Assembly: GCA_964528735.1 (NCBI GenBank)
Contig: CAZGUV010000003.1
Coordinates: forward strand, 1 to 64,000
Source of the DNA: CAYNND01 sp964528735
GTDB lineage: Bacteria > Patescibacteriota > Minisyncoccia > Phycocordibacterales > UBA2100
Reading direction: 5' to 3'
DNA: 64,000 bases
Shown: piece by piece, positions 16,661-23,638 of the stretch
How the letters are laid out: every line of letters starts with the position of its first letter
How positions within the stretch are numbered: the first letter of the stretch is position 1
Notes under the pieces: generated by a model
Told to the model about the DNA's origin: nothing
The model's input: the letters and a program-made list of their open reading frames with translations, nothing else
Databases searched by the model: none
Program-made: the position numbers and the translations under genes

Positions 16661-18643
16661 TTACGAGACTATTTCCTTTGGTATTGGTACAACACCCTTC
16701 TTTTCTTTCAACGTTATTCCGTGCTGCTGGACCACTGCTTCATACTCCTCGCGCTCAAGTGTCTCAACCTCAATAAGCTTCTGCGCGACCGCATCAAGTG
16801 CTTGACGGTACCTCACGATAGTATCTTCTGCACGCGCAAGTTGTTCTGCAATTATTTTTTTCACCTCACTGTCGATAAGCGCTGAGACCTGCTCCGAATA
16901 CTCCTTGCTCGGCATACCGTGACTACCGACGATGACTCGCCCACCATCATCTTCAAGCGCAACAGGTCCAATCGTGTCTGACATTCCCCATCTTGTTACC
17001 ATGTGTCGTGCAAGGCTGGTAGACACCGCAAGGTCGTTTGAAGGTCCTGTGGTTAAGTCTCCAAAAATCATGCGCTCCGTGACATATCCAGCGAGCGAGA
17101 CTGCGATGTCATCGAGAAATTCTTTCTTTGATTGCATACGTCGATCAGTGTCCGGGAGTTTCAATGTGTACCCTGCCGCGCGACCACGAGAGATGACTGA
17201 TACTTTGTGTACCGGGTCTGAATACTCGAGCACCGATGCGACAACCGCATGTCCTGCTTCGTGGTACGCAGTAATCTTCTTTTCTTCAGAGTTCATGATA
17301 TGACTCTTTCTCTCTGGACCAAGCATTACTTTTTCAATCGAGCGCAACAGGTCGTATTGAGTAATCTCCTTTCTGTCCTCACGCGCTGCGAGGATTGCCC
17401 CTTCGTTCATGAGGTTTGCAAGATCTGCACCTGAAAAACCTGGTGTTCGTTTTGATATTTCAAGCAAGTTCACATCTGCGTGAAGCGGTTTCTTGCGTGC
17501 GTGTACATTGAGAATCTCTTCGCGCTCTGCTCTATCAGGTGGATCAATCATGACGCGACGATCGAAACGGCCTGGGCGCAAGAGTGCTGGGTCGAGCACA
17601 TCTGGTCTGTTTGTAGCAGCAATTACAATCACCTTTTCGGTCGGTTCGAAACCATCCATTTCAACGAGGATTTGGTTGAGTGTCTGTTCGCGTTCATCAT
17701 TACCTCCACCCATACCCGTGCCTCGCGCGCGTCCGACTGCATCGATTTCATCGACGAAGACAATCGCTGGCGCATTTTTCTTTGCAGTATCAAACAAGTC
17801 ACGCACACGTGACGCACCGACTCCTACAAACATCTCAACAAACTCTGAACCTGAGATAGAGAAAAATGGCACACCTGCTTCTCCCGCAACTGCGCGCGCA
17901 AGCAGCGTCTTTCCAGTACCTGGTCCACCCATCAACATCACACCTTTAGGAATCTTTGCTCCGATTGCAAGAAACTTCTCAGGATTTTTCAAAAAATCTA
18001 CAATTTCGCTGAGCTCTTGCTTCGCGACTTTCGAACCAGCGACGTCAGCGAACGTGACTCGATTGTTTTTGTCATTCGGGTCAATCATTCGTGCGCGTGA
18101 CTGCCCGAAGGTAAATGCCTGCATGCCTGCACCACGAATCTGCCGTGTGAAGAACCATAGACCAAAAGCAATAAGGAGGAGTGGGCCAAGGAGCGGGAGA
18201 AACATTCCCATCCAGTATTTAAATCCAGTTGGTTCAGCAATCTCAATAGGGACAGCGCGCAAATCTTCTGGAGTTGCACCATAATTTTTGAGTGTCTCAG
18301 TGAGCCCTGACTCGCCCTCCTTCTTACTGTATTTTATGACTTCCTCCTTTTCCTTTCCGTATGAGATATCTATCTGCTCACCGCGCACGACAATCTTACT
18401 CACTTTTCTATTCGTCAAATCTTGCGCAAGTTGTGAAAGTGTAATGTTCTCAGGTTTTTTCAGTGCATCACGCAAGCTTGAGTAACCTCCCAAGAGTGCA
18501 AGAAAAATGAGAATCGTGATTACAACTTGAATACCAAATTGTTGGTTGACCCCGTAGTCTTGTTTTACTTTCTCAAGTGGGCTTTTCTTCTCTCCCTTCT
18601 TTTCCTTTTCTTTATCGTGCTTGTGCTGTGGTTTCTGTGACAT
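16661..18643 (-). CDS. ftsH: ATP-dependent zinc metalloprotease FtsH
   Basis: A 660-residue membrane-anchored AAA+ protease that degrades misfolded membrane proteins and regulatory substrates. A basic cytoplasmic N-terminus precedes two transmembrane helices flanking a periplasmic domain. Then come Walker A GGPGTGKT, Walker B IVFVDEIDA, the second region of homology ATNRPDVLDPALLRPGRFDR, and the zinc site HEAGH with a distant Asp in the TTGPSNDL segment. TATACT ends 6 nt before ATG 18643. It heads an operon with two unknown genes and two EamA transporters. Confidence 0.96.
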   Translation of the reverse strand: MSQKPQHKHDKEKEKKGEKKSPLEKVKQDYGVNQQFGIQVVITILIFLALLGGYSSLRDALKKPENITLSQLAQDLTNRKVSKIVVRGEQIDISYGKEKEEVIKYSKKEGESGLTETLKNYGATPEDLRAVPIEIAEPTGFKYWMGMFLPLLGPLLLIAFGLWFFTRQIRGAGMQAFTFGQSRARMIDPNDKNNRVTFADVAGSKVAKQELSEIVDFLKNPEKFLAIGAKIPKGVMLMGGPGTGKTLLARAVAGEAGVPFFSISGSEFVEMFVGVGASRVRDLFDTAKKNAPAIVFVDEIDAVGRARGTGMGGGNDEREQTLNQILVEMDGFEPTEKVIVIAATNRPDVLDPALLRPGRFDRRVMIDPPDRAEREEILNVHARKKPLHADVNLLEISKRTPGFSGADLANLMNEGAILAAREDRKEITQYDLLRSIEKVMLGPERKSHIMNSEEKKITAYHEAGHAVVASVLEYSDPVHKVSVISRGRAAGYTLKLPDTDRRMQSKKEFLDDIAVSLAGYVTERMIFGDLTTGPSNDLAVSTSLARHMVTRWGMSDTIGPVALEDDGGRVIVGSHGMPSKEYSEQVSALIDSEVKKIIAEQLARAEDTIVRYRQALDAVAQKLIEVETLEREEYEAVVQQHGITLKEKKGVVPIPKEIVS

Positions 18644-18718
18644 GGATGCAGTATACGGTGCGTGTGTAAAAAGTAAACGACTCTTCATGACGACGCAGCG
18701 CAGTACTGTTTCTTTCAA

Positions 18719-18752
18719 TAAAAAACGCTCGCGGAAAACCCTCCCGCGAGCG
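18719..18752 (-). terminator. Terminator of small gene at 18776
   Basis: On the minus strand CGCTCGCGG/CCGCGAGCG form a 9-bp stem followed by a run of T. It sits just after the stop of the 75-residue gene and before the ftsH promoter. Confidence 0.8.
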
Positions 18753-18775
18753 CGCTCTTGTCGTGAATGGGGGCG

Positions 18776-19003
18776 TCACGCAATCGCCTGTTGTGACAAT
18801 CCAAAATCGATTCGGTAGTCGCGCACATACGCGACCGTCGCTTCGATCAAGTGACCAACAATGTTTTCTTCCGCGAGGGCTGCTCGCAGGTCGGCTTCAG
18901 GCATTTTCCACCCGACGTGCACCTGGGTACCGCCAAGAACGAGGAACTGGTTCCCCTTTTCATGATGCCATGTAAAGCCGTGAGGGTTTGCAACAGAAGT
19001 CAT
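18776..19003 (-). CDS. Small unknown protein in Shine-Dalgarno-led cassette
   Basis: A 75-residue protein that I do not recognise; no membrane segment or signal peptide is visible. The start at 19003 is fixed by a canonical AAAGGAGG (19020-19013) nine bases upstream, unlike almost every other gene here. A promoter TTGCAA-N16-TACAAA lies at 19063-19036, and a hairpin terminator follows the stop. Composition appears more GC-rich than its neighbours. It looks like a self-contained, possibly acquired, single-gene unit similar in design to the next gene. Confidence 0.6.
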   Translation of the reverse strand: MTSVANPHGFTWHHEKGNQFLVLGGTQVHVGWKMPEADLRAALAEENIVGHLIEATVAYVRDYRIDFGLSQQAIA

Positions 19004-19035
19004 TATGAATACCCTCCTTTCTCCTGTGCGCATGC

Positions 19036-19063
19036 TTTGTAACACATTATTCAAATATTGCAA
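19036..19063 (-). promoter_or_regulatory. Promoter of 75-residue gene
   Basis: On the minus strand TTGCAA (19063-19058) and TACAAA (19041-19036) are separated by 16 nt. The same layout with TTGCAA and 16-nt spacing precedes the neighbouring small gene. Confidence 0.5.
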
Positions 19064-19094
19064 GTTTTCGTGAGAGAAAATTGAGCGGATGAGC

Positions 19095-19136
19095 CAAAAA
19101 AAGGCGCCGGCACAGGAGAGGTCCCGTGCCGGCGTT
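19095..19136 (-). terminator. Terminator of small gene at 19154
   Basis: CGCCGGCAC and GTGCCGGCG form a perfect 9-bp stem with a 12-base loop. On the minus strand it is followed by a run of seven T. Confidence 0.85.
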
Positions 19137-19153
19137 GACCCTCTCGCCTTCGC

Positions 19154-19375
19154 TTACGCAGCGTCGGCGAGTCGATCTGGTCTCTGGAAGTGGTTCCGGA
19201 CCCGCTCCAAGAAGCTCTCGACGGCAGTGACCGTGTCGGCATCGATGCCTTCGGTGCGAAGCGTTCGGGAGAACGTCTCGCGGTCGTACGGCAGCGGCAC
19301 TTTCACGGACTTTTCGCCGAGGGCGAGGAACAGATCTTCGCCTTTGGACTCCAGAGACATTGCAGGGCTCTTCAT
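19154..19375 (-). CDS. Small unknown protein in Shine-Dalgarno-led cassette
   Basis: A 73-residue acidic/basic soluble protein, unrecognised, with a helical C-terminal half (DTVTAVESFLERVRNHF). The start at 19375 is set by AAAGGAGG (19390-19383), 7 nt upstream, identical to the Shine-Dalgarno of the neighbouring small gene. It has its own promoter and a strong terminator, and is visibly GC-rich compared with surrounding genes. This suggests transfer from another genome, but I cannot name a donor. Confidence 0.6.
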   Translation of the reverse strand: MKSPAMSLESKGEDLFLALGEKSVKVPLPYDRETFSRTLRTEGIDADTVTAVESFLERVRNHFQRPDRLADAA

Positions 19376-19406
19376 GATGTGGCCTCCTTTCCTCTGCAAT
19401 CCCTCA

Positions 19407-19434
19407 GTTCTACAATAAAACCTAGATTTTGCAA
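19407..19434 (-). promoter_or_regulatory. Promoter of 73-residue gene
   Basis: On the minus strand TTGCAA (19434-19429) and TAGAAC (19412-19407) are 16 nt apart, giving a short leader with Shine-Dalgarno AAAGGAGG. Confidence 0.5.
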
Positions 19435-19436
19435 CA

Positions 19437-19461
19437 CAAAAGCCGCTCATACGAGCGGCTT
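19437..19461 (-). terminator. Hairpin terminator upstream of the small cassettes
   Basis: AGCCGCT/AGCGGCT stem with a six-base loop and TTTT on the minus strand. No intact minus-strand gene lies immediately upstream, so it may be the end of a lost or truncated third cassette. Confidence 0.6.
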
Positions 19462-19567
19462 CGGCGCGTCTCCTCAGTAAGCCATGGCAGACTTTTGCTG
19501 ATTCGAGTGGCTGGAGTGTATATGAAAGTTTCCTCGCCAGCAAATAAATCGCATGTATACTACGCAG

Positions 19568-20011
19568 ATGTCTCTGATTGAGCATAAAAAGGCGCACTTG
19601 CAGTACGAAATCCTCTCTACATACGAGGCGGGTATTTCGCTCATGGGTACCGAAGTAAAGTCACTCAGAGGTGGCAGGGGCAAACTTGAAGGAGGCCGTG
19701 TCATCGTCCGTGGCGGTGAAGCGTTTGTAGTCGGGATATCCATCCCTCCCTACCAGCCGAGCAATAGCGGAAAGGGATATGACGCAGAGCGCCCCCGAAA
19801 GCTTCTGTTGAGCCAAAAGGAGCTCCGCCTCATCGCCCAGGCAGAGCAGGAGAAAGGATTGACATGTATCCCACTTTCGTTGTATAATAAAGGTTCGTAC
19901 TTAAAGCTCAAAATCGGTATCGCGAAAGGAAAAAAGAAACACGATACCCGCGCAACGATTCGCGAACGCGAGGAGAAGCGACGCACCAGTAAGCTTGAAG
20001 GTCGCGGATAA
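19568..20011 (+). CDS. smpB: SsrA-binding protein SmpB
   Basis: A 147-residue protein of usual length that binds the tRNA-like domain of tmRNA and enables trans-translation of stalled ribosomes. Conserved features are HKKAHLQYEILSTYEAGI, the GTEVKSLRGG turn, ISIPPYQPSN and a basic C-terminal tail (KGKKKHDTRATIREREEKRR) that enters the decoding site. TATACT (19556-19561) ends 6 nt before the ATG. The tmRNA gene starts 82 nt downstream. Confidence 0.96.
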   Translation: MSLIEHKKAHLQYEILSTYEAGISLMGTEVKSLRGGRGKLEGGRVIVRGGEAFVVGISIPPYQPSNSGKGYDAERPRKLLLSQKELRLIAQAEQEKGLTCIPLSLYNKGSYLKLKIGIAKGKKKHDTRATIREREEKRRTSKLEGRG

Positions 20012-20049
20012 TTGTTCTTTGAAAATTTGCATCGGTCATTCGCAGAAAG

Positions 20050-20093
20050 AAGCCTCGCCCAAGGTCCGACCTTGGGTAGTGTGGCTTTTTTCT
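20050..20093 (+). terminator. Hairpin with T-run between smpB and ssrA
   Basis: CCCAAGGT/ACCTTGGG (20058-20065, 20069-20076) is nested within AAGCC/GGCTT and followed by six T directly before the tmRNA 5' end. It looks like a terminator or attenuator, possibly also a processing site if smpB and ssrA are co-transcribed. Confidence 0.6.
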
Positions 20094-20496
20094 GGGGGTG
20101 ACCGGTTTCGACAGAGAGATTCGATTGGTAGTGGCGCATGGGTGTTTGATACTACACTCAAAGATCAAAACCTAAGTGCAAACAAAACTGCACGTGGAGT
20201 GGTTTCACCATTCCAGTTCGCATTTGTATAAAGACTGTTGAGCTTTTGCTCCAGTCCGCTTATGCGACCATCGTCGTAGCTGACTCCGATACGTTACTCA
20301 CGGTGTCATAACCAGCCGCAAGGTTGGTCGGATAGTGATGAGGAGCTGTTCCCTACTTCATCATAAAGATATAGAACTCGCACACAGTGATTTTGTTTTG
20401 CTTCCTACACTGTGCGTTAAACTTCAAGCAATCCTAACCATGTAGATACTTCTATCAATCCTCTTTTGGACGGGAGTTCAACTCTCCCCACCTCCA
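20094..20496 (+). ncRNA. ssrA: Transfer-messenger RNA (tmRNA)
   Basis: The RNA rescues stalled ribosomes with SmpB. The 5' end GGGGGTG pairs with 3' CACCTCC, and conserved GACCGGTTTCGACAGAGA follows the acceptor strand. The 3' end has the T arm GGGAG-TTCAACT-CTCCC and discriminator A20496; CCA is not encoded. The tag reading frame runs 20178-20231 from resume codon GCA to TAA and encodes ANKTARGVVSPFQFAFV. The tag ends in Phe-Ala-Phe-Val, not the common Leu-Ala-Ala. Confidence 0.95.
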
Positions 20497-20504
20497 CAAA
20501 AATC

Positions 20505-20529
20505 AAAAAGCACCTCATTGGTGCTTTTT
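20505..20529. terminator. Terminator after ssrA
   Basis: AAAAAGCACC pairs with GGTGCTTTTT across a five-base loop, just after the tmRNA 3' end. It can also act for the convergent mntH gene. Confidence 0.88.
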
Positions 20530-20551
20530 GATGTGCGGTAAGAACTTATAT

Positions 20552-21901
20552 CTACCCAAAAATACTCCACAACAACCACCCGTTGAGCCCTGCGATGATT
20601 ACGCCGATGACCCACGCCCCTGTGGTGAGCACCATCGAGTTCGCAAACTCACCCATAATCCGCTTACTGCTCGTAAACATCAGAAGTGGAAAGATTGCAA
20701 AGGAGAGCTGAATACTCAAGACTACCTGACTCAAGATCAGCAGGTCAGTGACGTTTTCAGCACCGTAGAGTCCGATAAAGACGACGGCAGGAACAATCGC
20801 AATCAATCGCGTAATCATGCGTCGAAGCCACGGAGCAATCTTGAAGTTCAGGAATCCTTCCATGATGATCTGCCCAGCGAGCGTGCCCGTAATCGTCGAG
20901 TTCTGCCCCGATGCCAAGAGTGCAACACCGAAGAGCACACTTGCGAAACTCACGCCGAGGAGCGGTGAGAGCAATTTGTATGCCTCCTCAATGTCCGCGA
21001 CTTGCGTATAGCCCTGAGTATAGAATGTCGCCGCAGCAACAATCAAAATCCCTGCGTTTACAAAAAGCGCGAGTGTGAGTGCAAAGGTAGAGTCAATCGT
21101 CGCGAACTTAATCGCTTCACGCTTCCCTTCCTGTGTCTCTTCATAGTTGCGCGTTTGCACAACTGCTGAGTGCAGGTACAAGTTGTGCGGCATCACCGTT
21201 GCACCGAGAATACCGATTGCGATGTAAAGCATCTCAGGATTGAAGACGAGCTGTGACGTCGGGATAAACCCTGCAAGAAGTGGCGCAATCGCAGGTGCCG
21301 CGATGATAATCTCAGCAAGAAAGATGAGTGCAATCGTCCCAATGAGCACGATGATAAATGCTTCGAGGTAGCGGAAGCCCTTGTTTTGCAGAAAGAGGAT
21401 GACGAGTACATCAAGCGCGGTAATGAGCACGCCAATCAGAATCGGAATATTGAAGAGCAAGTAGAGCGCAACTGCCGTACCGAGCAATTCTGCCAAGTCA
21501 CAAGCGATAATCATAATCTCAGCCATGAGCCAGAGGAAGACGGCGACCGGCTTTTTGAAATTATCTCGGCACATCTGTGCGAGGTCACGTCCCGTGACGA
21601 TACCGAGCTTGAGCGCCAAGTGTTGGAGCACCATCGCAAAGAAGTTTGAGATGAGGATGACCGCAAGGAGTGCGTAGCCGAACTGCGCACCACCTGCAAG
21701 GTCAGTCGCCCAGTTGCCGGGGTCCATGTAGCCGACGGCAACGAGAAATCCCGGACCCATAAAGACCAGAAGCTTTCTGAAGAATGAATAATGAGTCGGG
21801 ACGGGTATTGATTTATGGACCTCGGGAAGACTTGCCTGTTCTGCAGGCGCTTCTGAGCCAATACCCCATCCGAGGTTTTTAAAGAGTTGTATGTGTGTCA
21901 T
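20552..21901 (-). CDS. mntH: NRAMP-family divalent metal transporter
   Basis: A 449-residue proton-coupled Mn2+/Fe2+ importer of the NRAMP family. The metal-site motif DPGNWATD lies in the first transmembrane helix (near 61), and MPHNLYLHS in helix 6 provides the second half of the site (near 238). About eleven helices are visible. A longer than usual polar N-terminus of about 38 residues precedes helix 1. It lies 23 nt downstream of a DtxR/MntR-type regulator in the same operon, supporting Mn or Fe as substrate. Confidence 0.92.
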   Translation of the reverse strand: MTHIQLFKNLGWGIGSEAPAEQASLPEVHKSIPVPTHYSFFRKLLVFMGPGFLVAVGYMDPGNWATDLAGGAQFGYALLAVILISNFFAMVLQHLALKLGIVTGRDLAQMCRDNFKKPVAVFLWLMAEIMIIACDLAELLGTAVALYLLFNIPILIGVLITALDVLVILFLQNKGFRYLEAFIIVLIGTIALIFLAEIIIAAPAIAPLLAGFIPTSQLVFNPEMLYIAIGILGATVMPHNLYLHSAVVQTRNYEETQEGKREAIKFATIDSTFALTLALFVNAGILIVAAATFYTQGYTQVADIEEAYKLLSPLLGVSFASVLFGVALLASGQNSTITGTLAGQIIMEGFLNFKIAPWLRRMITRLIAIVPAVVFIGLYGAENVTDLLILSQVVLSIQLSFAIFPLLMFTSSKRIMGEFANSMVLTTGAWVIGVIIAGLNGWLLWSIFG

Positions 21902-21924
21902 ACGAATACTACTAAGTGAATAAA

Positions 21925-22353
21925 TTACAATTGTGGAATAGTTGAACCGTGCGGATCACGTTTTGGATTTCCTAGGAATCGTGCGAGACGCTTGATGACA
22001 TCATCACTACATGCATGTTCGAGCTTTTCTGCTTCTTCGTGAATTCTGTGTTTTGGTACATGGAGTATGTCGTGGAGAAATACTTCGATGATGCGATGTT
22101 TTGAAGTGAGCACCTTTCCGATGCGTATCCCTCGTGCGGTGAGCTGTACCTGTCCGTAGTGCTGTGACTCGACGAGCCCTTTTTCTTCGAGCTCATTGAT
22201 ACGCTCTGAGACGGTAGACTTACTGAGCTTGAGCCGCTTCGCGATGTCAGTCACCCCCACCCGAGCTTCAGCGATGCTCAAAATATAGATAGCCCTGACG
22301 TAGTCCTCTTTCGTCGCTGTTATCAGAGCTTTTCGCTTTGATTTTGTTCGCAT
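21925..22353 (-). CDS. mntR: DtxR/MntR-family metal-dependent repressor
   Basis: A 142-residue regulator with a winged helix-turn-helix (VTDIAKRLKLSKSTVSERINELEEKGLV) and the metal-binding dimerisation domain (HRIIEVFLHDIL, HRIHEEAEKLEHACSDDVIKRLARFLG). The Cys in HACSD is typical of iron-type DtxR members, while many MntR proteins have Glu there, so the sensed metal is uncertain. There is no C-terminal SH3/FeoA domain. TATAAT ends 8 nt before the ATG, implying a leaderless, probably autoregulated mntR-mntH operon. Confidence 0.88.
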   Translation of the reverse strand: MRTKSKRKALITATKEDYVRAIYILSIAEARVGVTDIAKRLKLSKSTVSERINELEEKGLVESQHYGQVQLTARGIRIGKVLTSKHRIIEVFLHDILHVPKHRIHEEAEKLEHACSDDVIKRLARFLGNPKRDPHGSTIPQL

Positions 22354-22374
22354 ATACGAACATTATACGATATG
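22351..22374 (-). promoter_or_regulatory. Candidate operator overlapping the mntR promoter
   Basis: The -10 TATAAT (22367-22362) lies inside an imperfect palindrome bounded by CATAT and ATATG. The hexamer CGTATA is repeated in direct orientation 11 nt apart. A metal-bound repressor sitting here would block both the promoter and the leaderless start codon. Confidence 0.45.
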
Positions 22375-22426
22375 CAAAAAAAAGCAAGGGGGCACTGCCT
22401 CCTCCTCTGTATCTCTCAGGTGTGAG

Positions 22427-22720
22427 TTACACGCGCTTTTTTCGAACCGCAAAACCCTTATTGTCTGACCGCTGGAGCGCAAGAAATATCGCAGGACCCA
22501 TCGCAAGCCAGTTGTCTGCCTGTAGAGTCTCATCGTTTGTCGACGGCTCAAGTGGTTTTATCACCAACGGAAAATCCATACTCTTAAAACGGTCCTGGAT
22601 TGGATCGAGGAGACGGTTTAGAAATGACTCTTCGGTTTCCCCTTCTGTCGCCTGCAACGTAATAATGAGTGACTCGTCAGGGGTATCATTTCCCTGCGAA
22701 GCGGTCGGTTGTTCGTTCAT
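22427..22720 (-). CDS. Unknown small acidic protein
   Basis: A 97-residue protein without a recognised domain. The N-terminus is polar (MNEQPTASQGNDTPDESL), followed by an alpha/beta-like body (LIITLQATEGETEESFLNRLL) and a basic end. The start at 22720 is supported by TATACT ending 6 nt before the ATG. It faces the small membrane-protein gene. Confidence 0.55.
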   Translation of the reverse strand: MNEQPTASQGNDTPDESLIITLQATEGETEESFLNRLLDPIQDRFKSMDFPLVIKPLEPSTNDETLQADNWLAMGPAIFLALQRSDNKGFAVRKKRV

Positions 22721-22838
22721 TCGATAAGTATACACCTCCTGCATCGTTACAACAGCCTTGCCCAACCTTGCGCATCTATGCACCTTTATGTACAGTCCAG
22801 TCGTTCTACGGGGCGTCTGTGGAACAGAAAGGAGTATG

Positions 22839-23021
22839 ATGAAGCAGGTCTTGATCTGCGGAACATTTGGACTCATATGCAGTGCAGTAGGAGCATACGT
22901 CGCATTCGACCCGGAAGCGCACGCTGGTGTTCAACTACTTCACTTCATACTGAAAGAGTCAATTGCTGGACTCGTGATCGGCACAGTCGGCGGTGGAGCC
23001 GCATGGTACGTATCACGGTGA
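22839..23021 (+). CDS. Small two-helix membrane protein
   Basis: A 60-residue protein made of two hydrophobic segments (about 3-22 and 40-57) with a short polar loop; Gly-rich second helix (GLVIGTVGGGAAW). No family recognised. AAAGGAG (22828-22834) lies upstream of two adjacent ATGs (22836, 22839); the second has better spacing. It is one of few genes here with a Shine-Dalgarno. A possible promoter is TTGCGC-N17-TACAGT. A hairpin terminator follows. Confidence 0.55.
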   Translation: MKQVLICGTFGLICSAVGAYVAFDPEAHAGVQLLHFILKESIAGLVIGTVGGGAAWYVSR

Positions 23022-23031
23022 TGGCATGACG

Positions 23032-23067
23032 GTGCTGGCGATGCAACACTCGCCAGTACTTTTTTTA
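23032..23067 (+). terminator. Terminator after small membrane protein
   Basis: GTGCTGGCG and CGCCAGTAC form a 9-bp stem with one G-U pair and a ten-base loop, followed by seven T. Confidence 0.85.
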
Positions 23068-23091
23068 TTGGAAATTGCTATACTCGTGCCC

Positions 23092-23616
23092 ATGTCTACA
23101 AAAACACTCACCTACGCACTTATTGCGCTTATCGTTGTCGCTGTTGCAATCAACTTCGCATTGACTGATGCACCAGCCACACGACCGACACTCACCACTG
23201 GCGGAGGTGTCGCGAAAGCAAATCCGGCATCAGTATTTTGCGTTGATAACGGTGGAACACTATCACTCAACAGTAGTGATGATGGTGTGACGGGAACATG
23301 TACCTTCCCTTCGGGTGAGCAATGCGAAGAGTGGGCACTCTTTCGTGGCGAATGTGACATCGAAGGTGTGAGTAAGCATGTCATCTACAGTAATGGAGCG
23401 CAAACGGTGCACGCTATCTACCGCGGGAAACATAACACCGTGTTGGTCAATGCGCCTGAAATAAATATTGATAACATGCTCGTGGTGCCAGCAGTGAGCG
23501 CGAGTGGTGCTCGATACGAATCAGCGGACAAACGGACCGAGTTTTGGGAACATCAGGGTGAATTGACCCTATCGGTTGATGGCGAGCAACGTTTTGTTGG
23601 GAAACTCGTGGAATAA
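23092..23616 (+). CDS. Membrane-anchored DUF333/MliC-like protein
   Basis: A 174-residue protein with one N-terminal hydrophobic segment (about 5-22). A DUF333 module follows: ANPASVFCVDNGGTLS, TCTFPSGEQCEEWALFRGEC. The C-terminal half resembles MliC, the membrane-bound C-type lysozyme inhibitor (beta-rich, ending FWEHQGELTLSVDGE). The DUF333 match is good; the MliC part is weaker. It is likely exported. TATACT (23079-23084) ends 7 nt before the ATG. The sigma-like gene follows 22 nt later with its own promoter. Confidence 0.7.
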   Translation: MSTKTLTYALIALIVVAVAINFALTDAPATRPTLTTGGGVAKANPASVFCVDNGGTLSLNSSDDGVTGTCTFPSGEQCEEWALFRGECDIEGVSKHVIYSNGAQTVHAIYRGKHNTVLVNAPEINIDNMLVVPAVSASGARYESADKRTEFWEHQGELTLSVDGEQRFVGKLVE

Positions 23617-23638
23617 ATAATCACGGTATACTTACTCT

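Noticed and set aside
17493..18284. 263-codon plus-strand frame opposite ftsH
   Set aside because: It is the antisense shadow of the conserved AAA+ domain; composition is Ser/Arg/Pro-rich and FtsH homology on the other strand is unambiguous.
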